DNA of 64,000 nucleotides. Origin: Cinnamomum chago. Taxonomy: Eukaryota > Streptophyta > Magnoliopsida > Laurales > Lauraceae. How positions within the stretch are numbered: position 1 is the stretch's first letter; each line of letters opens with the position of its first letter. This document shows, in pieces, positions 54,382 through 64,000 of the stretch. The stretch covers positions 53,836,501-53,900,500 of the forward strand of contig CP142452.1 in the NCBI GenBank assembly GCA_038049695.1, given 5' to 3'. Both the position numbers and the translations under genes were made by a program. The notes beneath the pieces are model-generated. The model did no database searches, was not told where the DNA came from, and saw only the letters and a list, made by a program, of their open reading frames with translations.

Positions 54382-57300
54382 TGTAAGACCTCAACCCAGG
54401 TTTGCTTTGATTAGCATTGTTTTAGCCGAGGTTAGATCCTAAGTGCGATTAAATGACTTTTAGCTTAGAAAGTGAGCTCGATAGATTTTCCATAGCTTTG
54501 GAAAATTTTGAGAGCCGTTGAATTTAGCTAGACACGGGCCGAGGGTGACCTGTGGGACCCGTGTGCGTGTGGGGGAGCACTTATTCTTGATGCTTGGAAA
54601 ATTATGATTTTCAGTTCCTCTGATGTGTCAAAATAACATTTACAACTTTTATGTTCTCTCCATTCGTTTTCGAAACTCTGAAATCGCATTTTTCAGTAAA
54701 AAGAGCAAAACATACTTTTCACCTTGAACTTTGTGCATGAATTTCAATGTTTGCAAAATCATGCAAAAATTATATTTTTGGAAAATAGATATTTCGACGA
54801 CCATTTTACTCTCTTTTGTCGATCTCGTCCGGGACCCACATGATGGGTTTCCAAGCTTTTGAAATGAATTGGCCTGGTGAGGCCCACACCCCACCTAACT
54901 CAAATGAAACCCACGTGTGTTCTTCTTTCCCATTGTTCATTGCATGTTTTCAAACCAGCCAAGTCCAGGGAGAGAACTTGCTCTTCTTCACTACTTCTCT
55001 CCTTTGCATGTTGGATTTTTCTTGACCCAAATGGAGATTTGAGTGCACAACTGTCTTTCTCATCTCTCAAGCTTTCTATTGGTACTATTTTCAAGAGATT
55101 TCAGCTGGAATCATCTTCCTCTTGAGGCGTCTCTCCATTGTTAGAGCTTCTAGAGGTAAGCAATGGTTCCCCATCTTCCATCCATGGCCTTTTGGAGTCC
55201 ATAAGAGCTCCATTATCATGCATGCAAGGCTTCCTAAGGAGGAACCCTTTCTCTTTCAAAATTTTTTCTTGATTTTGAGCTCTTTTCATGGGGCTTCTTG
55301 TAGATTGGAGGTTCAGCTGAGAGAGGTATGTTTGGGAGACTAGCTTGAGTGCATTTTGAGCCAAGGCAAGTGAATGAATGAAATATGAATGTGCATGTGC
55401 CGATTTATGGATTTTCATCTTGATTTCGTGTTTTTGATCTAACTATGTTTAATCTTGTTTTATCTTGAAGTTTAGTTTACTAAACATGTGTTTTAATACT
55501 CATATATTTTGATGCATTTCATTGAATCCAGTTTTTTCATTGGTTTCATTTAAATTGGTATTTTTATGCTTGGATTGTTGAAAATTTGAAGTAATTGAAG
55601 GAGGTTTGGTTGGTTGGAATTGAAGTGATGAATTGGAAATGTTGAATGATGAAATGGAGGAGCTTTTGAGCTCAGTTTATGGCAGGGAAGGGATGGGTTG
55701 AAAGGAGAAATGTTTGGAGAAGAGAGAGAAATGAAACAGGTTCAGAATTGTGTTATACGTAAGTGGGCTATCAGCTAGCGATCACCAGGCGGTTAGCCGA
55801 CCAGTGATCGGCAGCTAACCAACCATAGGCCGATCACAATTCCAGAGAGCCGTTTTCCCTGTTTTGAAGGGGTGGTCAGCTGACGGTCACCCGTCGGCTA
55901 GCCGACCCTTGACAAACAGCTGACCGAACATAGTCAGTTACAATTCCAGTATGTTATATCCTGTCAGGCGACCTACGGTCAATTGTGTGGATAGCCAGTG
56001 GCTAACCGCCGAACCCCTCGAAGGCTAACGCCTGCTAACCGACAGGTAGCCGACTTTCCCCAGATTTGGAGGAATGAGTGGAAAGTGGGGTTTTCTATTC
56101 CACTCGCCTTTGGGCCCTTCTTGGTCGATGTGTACACTTTGATATCTTAAATGTCGTTGAAAAATGGGCACCATCTAAATGAGTGATCAACATGGGATTT
56201 CAAAGTATATACGATTTGACGATTTTGATCTCAAGGTATTGTTGAGGATTGGGATGTTGATTTATGACTTCTAAACCAAATTCTCGTTTTGCAATTCGTA
56301 TCGTCTTGAAAAGAATGTTTCCAAGGTTTTGATTTAAAACCCATTTGGGAATCATTGCGTGAATCGTGTTTTTATAAACATCGTGTTGGGACTACTATTT
56401 CGTGAACTGTCGCGAACGAGTATGCGTGTACTTGAATATAGAGTGAGTAGTTCCCGGATTTGAAGTGTCAAACATTGCTTTGAAAGCATGTGTATTTTGT
56501 GTCAGCTCCACTCAGCTTGGATGACCATTGTCGGTTTGATCCACTGCCTTGAGTCCTTAAATCTTGTCCAACATTAGTTTGGAAAATACGTACGTGCTTG
56601 TTTCCTAATTCAGCCCATCCGCAGCGGGACTCGTGAGTAGTTCTCAGTTATACTGAGTTACTACAATTATGATAGTGTCTACCTTCACCATTTCATGACG
56701 GAGAATATTGAGTGCTCTCGTCACTTTGTGTGACAGCGAATGGAGCTCCATGTGTTTGCCAAGGTATCGTTTTCGAATGATTGTCTTGATTTAACATCCG
56801 ATCTTATAAATGATATTGTTAATTAAATGCTTTGTTTTATTCGGATTTTCTTTATTGTACATTTTGTTTTATTCATCTCAAAACTATTGATTTATAGCAT
56901 GATTATACTTCATTCTTTTGCATGCCATACCGTCGTGTCTGACATTTTTGTTTTGGTGCTCAGATCCAAGTTTCGTTGCCTTTGAGGAGGAACACGATGA
57001 GGCGGCAGTAGAGCAGCCTGTAGAGCGTGAATGGCAGCCCAATGATGTCAATTAGATGTCGGTTTGGGTCTTGAGGTGCGAAACACTTTTGGGAACTTTG
57101 TTATTAGCCTTTGTTGGCTATCTTTTGGGATATGTAAAACTTACCTTTTTGTTTGTGTGAATGCACAACTTTAAACTTAAACTTATGGGAATGCTAGTTA
57201 TGTTTCTCCTTTGACATGAGTTCTTTTATACTCTATAATCTTATATGTGATGTTACTTGTGTGTTTGCCACTCGCTTCCGTGAATAAATCTTATGTGTGA

Positions 57301-57395
57301 TCGTGAGATGATTCAATTCTAAAAATAAAATCGTGAGTGGAATCCTCACCGCGGAAACCTGTGGGAAACGTCGCAGAGCCGGATTAGGGCCTCGG
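54382..57395 (+). repeat. 3' LTR of Tekay-1 (interrupted near its end by Copia-2)
   Basis: Starts TGTAAGACCTCAACCC; its order is the reverse complement of the Tekay solo LTRs. Near its visible end ATCCTCACCGCGGAAACCTG and CGCAGAGCCGGATTAGGGCC correspond to the first bases of 24685 and 44690 in reverse. Copia-2 starts at 57396, so a few dozen bases remain beyond the window. It contains GGTTAGCCGACC-type palindromes at 55770-56060. No gene seen. Confidence 0.82.
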
Positions 57396-59025
57396 TGTTG
57401 GAAAATAGGTGGGCCATTCAGATAGGTTTCAAAAACTTTTGATCCACTTAATGCAGGGATCAATTATCTAGAAGGCAACAAACCCAATCCAGGATGCAAT
57501 CCCTCAAACTCATAAATCATGTACAGCAATGTATCCTTTCTAGAAGATAGTAAACAGCACCTAAACATGCAACCACGAAATCTACAACATAAAAAAATGT
57601 AGATTATACCCTTTGAGCTTAGTAGTGCTCTAATGGAGAAGTTAATATCTTTCTTTGATGATGAACACCTTCACTAATCAAATCAGAATCTCCAACACCT
57701 TTCGATCTTCCACACTATGACCCGTATCAGATTCTCTTTTCTCAAGAAGATGGTGGAATCTCCATGAGAAAACCCAACTAGTAACTCCAAGGAACTAGAG
57801 GAGGAAGAGAAGAGAACTAGAAGAGGGAAGATATGTGCAACAACTTGCACAAGAAAGGAAGAGCGATGATGGGCATGAATCCCTAGGTGGAATTCTTGCA
57901 TTGGGGCATCCAACCCTCCTCTCTCTCTCTCTTTTATAGCACTTAAGTAACCTCCTCTTACTAATTGAAATAGAAGTCTTACTTCCAAAACAATTAGTTG
58001 CTTACTAAATCACAATTAGAAGTCTCACTTCAAATATGATTAGTAACTTTCTCCTTTTCTAATTAAAATAGAAGTCTCACTTCCATTAATAATTAGTAAC
58101 TTACTAATACCACTATTAGAAGTCTGACTTCAAATAGAAATAGTAACTTTCTATTTCCTTTTAGAGTTCTACTATAATTAGTATCTTTCTAATATCTTGG
58201 GCTAGCGTGGGGACCACTAGGGATTCCTTAGAAAGCTGGTTCGAACTGGGACACGCGACCCCACATCTCATGTGCAATCTGGGCCCACAGTTAATTGCAA
58301 ATAACTCCACTATATAAATGCAATTGCACTCCAGTCTTAGGAATATATTACAATGAATGGGTGCGCACTTACCAATGATAAATCCATTAATTGGCACAAG
58401 GGGATATTAAAGATAGATTCCATCTTGACCATTGAATGTTCCCACAACTCTACTACCACGTACCCAAATCACCGAGGTGTTGACCTACAATTGGCCTCAC
58501 TCATTGGTGACTCAAAGCAAATGAATAGATAGAAACTTGAGTTCATTAATGTCTCAGGATTATGAGCCTATTGCTAGGGAATTATGAGAGCATACCTTAA
58601 AGTAAAGACAGTGTATATAAGGTGCTTCTCATGGTCCTTCAATACATCCAATGTACCAGCACCATGATCCAGAATCTCACATTCCGATGATCGAGACAAA
58701 TCACACTATCTCATAGTGATCAAAGTGTTGCAACCTTGTCAGATGAGATGCCCAATCTCATCACTGGTTGTGAAGATATTTAAGTATAAAATTTGCAATA
58801 CATGTTTCCTATATATGGATCTCATCAACACACATGTATTACATCTAGTATACTTGTGGACTCCGGTTAATCTCATGAACCATTATGTCATTCGTATTAG
58901 TTATGTACAAACAAGTAATAAAACACCATTCATCTCATGAAAGGAAAGCAATAATATTTATTGATAAATAAATAAATTAATCAATTTATTCATCATATAC
59001 TGGTATTGAGACCATAAAACTAACA
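57396..59025 (-). repeat. 3' LTR of Copia-2
   Basis: 1,630 bp, + strand TGTTGGAAAATAGGTGG to ACCATAAAACTAACA. It is homologous to the three other copia LTRs and has some internal deletion relative to them near 58350. Confidence 0.9.
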
Positions 59026-59037
59026 ATCTCCCACTTG
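59026..59037 (-). promoter_or_regulatory. Polypurine tract of Copia-2
   Basis: The - strand reads CAAGTGGGAGAT directly before TGTTAG, as in Copia-1. Confidence 0.85.
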
Positions 59038-62000
59038 GGCTCAATGCCAGTCTGGGTTGCATCTCATGCAGATCCCATCTACTTACTGCTCAAAGACTTT
59101 GGTAGTCAAAGGCTTAGTAAAGGGATCTCCCAGATTATCTGCAGAGTCTATCTGGGTGATTGCAATATCACCTCTCTGCACAATCTCTCTGACCATTTGT
59201 TATAACCTCTATACATGCTTTTGGCTCCTGGGTTCCTTGGACTTATTGACTGCCCGGCTGTTATCACAGTAATCTGTGAGCGGCTGTCCTGCCGAAAGCA
59301 CCACTCCAAGTTCCATAAGGAATCTATTGAGCCAATCTGCCTCTTTGGCTGCTTTTCAAGCAGCTACAGCAGAAACACATACCCAGAAGTTGATTTCTTG
59401 GAATCCTTATCTGACTGGAAGTCAGTATCTATGTAACCTACTCATTACTGCCGTAAATCAACATATGATATTTAGTCATTCTCAAGGATTTGAGAACACA
59501 TCTTACAGCAGTCCAATGGTTAGGACCTTGGTTAGACTGATATCTGCTGACTAAGCCCAATACATGACAGATATCCGGTATAGTATATAGCATAGCATAC
59601 ATGAGGCTACCAACACCCGAAGCGGATGGTATCGACCTCATCTGCTCCTTTTCCTCAGGTGTCTTGGGACACTGATCCTTGGAAAGGTGCACTCCATGCC
59701 TGAAAGGGGCAATACCCTTCTTGGAGTCTTGCATAGCAAACCGTACCAGCACCTTATCTATGTACGCATATTGGGATAAGCCTATCAACCTATTTATCCG
59801 GTCTCAATGGAGTTTGATCCCTAGGATGTGGCTGGCTTCTCCCAAGTCCTTCATATCAAAAGTCTTAGCCAACTAAACATTTTACTGTTGACAACATCCA
59901 TATACCACTCTCTAGGAGAAGGATGTCGTCAACTAGAAAAATTACCCTGCCTCCTTCACTTTTCATGTACACTCATGACTCATCCGAATTTTGACAAAAA
60001 TCAACTGACTTGATTGCTTAGTCAAAACGAATGTTCTAGGTTCAGGATGCCTGCTTCAGTCCATAAATGGACATCTGCATGTTGCAAACTCTTTGCTCTT
60101 GGTTGTTTAGCTATAAAACCGTCTGGCTGCATCATATAGATGTCTTCGTCAAGATGGATGTTCAGAAACGCCGTTTTGACATCCATTGGCCTAATCTCAT
60201 AATCAAGATGAGCCGCAATGGATAAGAGTATCCGGATGGACTTGAGCATGGCTACAGGCAAGAAGGTTTCCTCATAATCGATATCTTCTTTCTGAGTATA
60301 TCCTTTCACAACAAGCCTGACCTTAAAGGTCTCAACTCTTCCATCTGGTCCTCTCTTTCTCTTGTAGACTCACTTGCACCCAATACATTAGATATTGGTA
60401 GGCAAGTCCACAAGTGTCCAGACCTGATTAGAGTACATAGACTCCATCTCATCTTTCATAGCATCTTGCCAATGTCCCGAATCTTTGTCATTAATTGCTT
60501 CATCATAGTTACAGGGATCTTGTTCCGGTTCTTCCGGGACTGCCTCGTAAGACTCTCTCAAGAACGAGAACCTGTCAGGGGGTCTGACAATCCTCCCACT
60601 ATGACGAGCCACTGGTGTAACTACTGGGTCCGGTAAGGGCGCTTCTTCCTCAGGTTCGGTCATACTAGGATTTGGAATTGTTTTCTCTTGAATTTCTTCC
60701 AAGATCACCTTTTCTAAAGATTTTCGGTTCATTATATAATCTTCCTCCAGAAAAACCGCATTGATGCTCACCAACACTTTCTGCTCTCTAGGATTATAGA
60801 ATAACCAACCTTTAGTTCATTTAGGATATCCTACAAACGTGCATACTTCCGACTTCGCTTCCAACTGATCCGTCTTAACCTTTAGCACATGTGCCGGACA
60901 ACTCCAAATGTGTAAATGTTGTAGACTAGGCTTTCACCCGGACCACAACTCCCGGGGAGTCTTAAGTATAGACTTAGATGGAATGAGGTTTAGTATGTAC
61001 ATCGTAGTATCCAAGGCGTATCCCCAAAAGGATATAGGTAATCCTGAGAAACTCAGCATAGACCTGATCATATCTAAAAGAGTCTGGTTCCTTCTTTCTG
61101 CTACTCCATTCTGTTGAGGCATACCAGGAGCAGACAACTGGGATAAAATCCCATTTTCTGATAAGTATCCCATAAAATCAGCGTAGAGATATCCTCCTCT
61201 AGCCCTGACATTAATGGGTCCACACACATCAGTATACACTAATTCCAACAAATCTTTGGCCATTTTACCCTTTGATAAAAAAGGGCCTTTTGGTCATTTT
61301 ACCTTCCAAACAGGACTCGCAGACAAGCATTGGTTCTACCACCAATGAAGGCAAGATACCATATTTCACTAGCCTGTCAATCCTATTTAGGTTTATATGA
61401 CCTAGCCTCAAGTGCCAAAGTTTTGTTGGATCAGATGAAGGTGATTTCCTCTTTAATGGTGGTCTATTAATTGTTTCAGTATCATGTATCTCATACATTG
61501 TGGGATTAACAAATAAATTCCATTGATTACCTTGTCAGAATACATAAAAGTACCATATCTCTTTATGACAATTTCAGTACCAAGAGTAATAGAATAACTC
61601 TTATTCACCATACTAGAAACTAAAATTGAATTCCGCCGTAAAATCGGTACATATAACGTGTCTGATAAAACCAATTTATCATTTGAAAAACATAATGTAA
61701 TAACTCCCACTGAAACAACCTCTGCCTTAGCATCAGATCCTAGGTTGACAATGATTTCTCCGTCACTGAACCTCCTAGTTTCCCTGAACCCCTGCAACGA
61801 ATTACATATGTGATAAGTTGCCCTGGAGTCCATACACCAAGATTCTGAAGTACCAGTTGCAAAACTAACTTCAGAAATAAGTGACTCAATCATACCTGAG
61901 GTCTTCTTCTTAGACAGATATTCTGGATAATTCCTTTTCCAATGTCCTGTCTTACCACAATGGAAACACTTTCCTGTTACTCCCGTACCCTTAGCCTTGG

Positions 62001-62712
62001 CCATACTACAAGTAGAACCATTCTCCACCTTAGGACCCTTGATGACTGATTTCTTCTTGCTATCTTGGTCTTTGCCTTTCGGCTTGGTCCTAGCAAATGA
62101 CTTCTCTGTCATTAGGGAATTTTGCTCTTTCTTCATGATTTCCTCAGTCACTACCAGCTGGCGAGACAGCTCAGCTATGGTCATTTCCAATTTATTATAA
62201 TTGATCTCGAAATGATTGAAAGAATCCGGTAGTGAGTGAAGGATCATGTCGATCTGCGATTCTTTATCAATCGTAACACCCAGTACACCTAACTCATTTA
62301 GTGCGAGACTCATTTTCAACAAATATTTTTGTACTGGGGTTCCCTCAATCATCTTAGTGTTTATCAGCACCTTCATAGCAGCTTGACTAGCAGGTCTAAC
62401 CTGGTCCGCAAACATCTCCTTTAAGTTCGATATAATATCGTATGCTGACTTATAGGATTGATGTTGGTGTTGTAAAACACTAGACATGGATGCCTGTATA
62501 AAACATCTGGCTACCTCATTGTCTTTTGTCCATTCAGTGTAAAGGTCCTTTTCATACTGAGGTGCATGAAGCTCAGGCTCAGGAAGGGAGGGTATGGTAA
62601 GGACATATCTGCATCCTGAAGCCGTCAGGATAATATCCAGGGTCCTTTTCCAGTCTATAAAGTTGGATTCCATCAATTTATTCTGGTTGAGGATGGTCGC
62701 AAGTGGATTCAT
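59038..62712 (-). pseudogene. Copia-2 gag-pol, broken
   Basis: Likely gag start MNPLATILNQNKLMESNF at 62712. It has a zinc knuckle CFHCGKTGHWKRN (about 61935-61970) and a protease-like WCMDSRATYHICN stretch near 61820. Next come the GAG-pre-integrase HLRLGHINLNR..CESCLEGK (about 61300-61420), an integrase core segment (about 60934-61263), an RT region with YTQKEDIDYEETFLP and MDVKTAFL (about 60100-60310), and RT/RNase H pieces down to 59040. Gag through protease is open as one stretch of about 420 codons from 62712; further on it is broken. The gene order and motifs match an Angela-like Ty1/copia polyprotein. Confidence 0.84.
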
Positions 62713-64000
62713 GCTTGAAAAAAATTGTAGCACATAACTATACATTCAATTAATGAATTTAAATGACATTAGGGTTTAGTATTCTACCAAATTTATGTGG
62801 AATCCTCATAACCACTAAATTCAGAATACATCGGAATCCGAATCTCCAGGGTATGCCTCCTTGGGGAGTGCGGATACCACCTAGATTGGTGCAGATCAAA
62901 GTTGGTCAAAATTAGGATTAAGACTAACTTTCCATGATCCCCTTCATTCATTATTATCTAGGTATCTCATACCAAATAATGAATGACTCCCGATTAGCTT
63001 CGGTTTCTAAAATAAATGAGGAAAATCCTTGGGGATACTACATCATTATTTTAGTTAAGTGTGACCCACCAACTAGCATTGCATGACACCCGTTGCGAGC
63101 ATCTCCTCCTTGGGGAGTGGGCCCCCGCCCCATCTCACCAACACTATTCATAGGAGATCCATATCTAGTAACCAGACAAATAAAAGCCCTCTGTGGGGAA
63201 CGGCCATTCTCAAGATGGTGCGAGGCTAATACTTTCCTTACAATGGACCTATAGTGGAAAACCACGAGGATTTCTAAATTTAAATGCCCCGCTCCCACTT
63301 AATATTTTATAATTGAGGATTTCCTTGTAAGGTATTAGGGCCCACATATATATATATATATGATCATCAAATCATCTTATGATATGATCAAAGATTGGTT
63401 CCAAGTTAAACTATTCTAAGGAAAGTCCAGTTGCATAAATTAGTATTACCAATGTGTCCATCTCATGAGTCATCAACACTAATTAGAACTCTTTCCAAAA
63501 TAATTTGATTTGACCAATTTTAGTAACTTGCTATGTTTGGATCAGATTTGGAAATATTCTAAATTAAGCATTCATTCATAAATAGAAAGTGCTAAAATTA
63601 GAAACTAGTCCTCTCCTCCACATGGCCCTAGCGGAATAGACTTCTTGGACTTATAGACTTTCCAAAACTTTGAAATTCCTCAAACTCTTTGGGTAACTCC
63701 AAAGCACTTTCGGTAATCTTCAAGCTCTTTGATTAGGAGTCCAACATCGCTTTCCTTCTTCGTCTCGGACATCGCCAGAATTTACAAATTTAGAAAAATT
63801 ACATAAATTCCTATGCCTCGATTACGAGACTTACATGGTAATCTAAACATGAAAATAAAAAGGCTACAAGGAAATTCATCATGCCTTGCCCTTTCACGGG
63901 AAACCAAGGAAACCATGACGCCCTTTACATTTAGCCTTAAATAAACCAATAACCATAAATAAAAAGCAAAAGACTTATGGGCCATATGGAGAGGACATGA
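62713..64000 (-). other. Copia-2 leader (5' untranslated region), to the window edge
   Basis: About 1.3 kb with no supported gene. It contains a (TA)n run at 63347-63362 and a TTTCACGGGAAACCAAGGAAACC segment near 63892, which could be a leader hairpin. A long leader between primer site and gag is normal for Angela/BARE-type elements. Confidence 0.6.

Larger units (their letters stand above)
51730..57395 (+). mobile_element. Tekay-1: chromovirus (Ty3/gypsy), outermost element of the nest
   Basis: Visible parts are RT (from mid-domain), RNase H, integrase, chromodomain, polypurine tract and most of the 3' LTR. Its left part lies beyond Copia-1, outside the window. The end of its 3' LTR lies beyond Copia-2, also outside. 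The coding part has many breaks (around ten), which makes it the oldest layer here. Confidence 0.85.
57396..64000 (-). mobile_element. Copia-2: Angela-like Ty1/copia element, broken, continuing past the window
   Basis: Opposite in orientation to Copia-1 but of the same family. On the - strand: leader (64000-62713), gag to RNase H (62712 to about 59040), polypurine tract (59037-59026), 3' LTR (59025-57396). Its 5' LTR is beyond the right edge. CTCGG (57391-57395) is the candidate TSD in the Tekay-1 LTR. Gag and the protease region form one long open stretch; the rest has several breaks (about six to eight). It is less decayed than Copia-1. Confidence 0.87.

Overview
This 64 kb window is plant nuclear DNA made up entirely of transposable elements. 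I found no host gene, rRNA or tRNA gene. The lineages (Ty3/gypsy Tekay and Tat; Ty1/copia Angela-like and SIRE-like; one hAT-type MITE), the tRNA-iMet primer sites, the GT-AG introns and the depth of nesting point to an angiosperm with a large, repeat-rich genome, probably pericentromeric or other heterochromatin. The species cannot be told from this window.

The window reads as one nest. The outermost layer is a + strand chromodomain-bearing Tekay-like element: RT to chromodomain at 51730-54370, then a 3' LTR from 54382. Two copies of one Angela-like Ty1/copia family sit in it. Copia-1 (+ strand) entered the Tekay RT and runs from left of the window to 51729. Copia-2 (- strand) entered the Tekay 3' LTR at 57396 and runs off the right edge. 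Copia-1 was then cut by four elements: Tat-1 (- strand, from left of the window to 31336), a 1.03 kb hAT-type MITE (31532-32562), a non-autonomous SIRE-like element (34507-43312) and a Tekay solo LTR (44690-49695). These in turn host a Tat solo LTR (5065-7754), a young gag-only SIRE-like element (10719-18592), a Tekay solo LTR (24685-27650), the end of another Tekay LTR (1-1337), two solo copia LTRs (37634-39375 and 47316-49074) and a SIRE LTR fragment (from 45673). Most boundaries are fixed by TG..CA ends and 5 bp target-site duplications (TSDs) that I could read directly.

The most unusual resident is Tat-1, about 16.5 kb of its own sequence. It has a gag gene on the - strand and no recognisable pol. 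Where pol would be expected there are two arrays of short hairpin repeats. Beyond them, in antisense, lies an intron-containing gene with its own TATA box, encoding a plant mobile domain (PMD) protein with an acidic/basic linker and a coiled-coil tail. One hairpin array (21027-21414, eight units) shows compensatory stem changes, and its outer stems pair fully only when read as RNA of the element's own sense strand.

All retroelements are described as fossils. The youngest insertion is the SIRE-like element at 10719-18592, whose LTRs are nearly identical by eye. Copia-1 and Tekay-1 are the oldest and most decayed. The few long open frames (Tat-1 gag, the PMD segments, the SIRE-like gag) all belong to elements.
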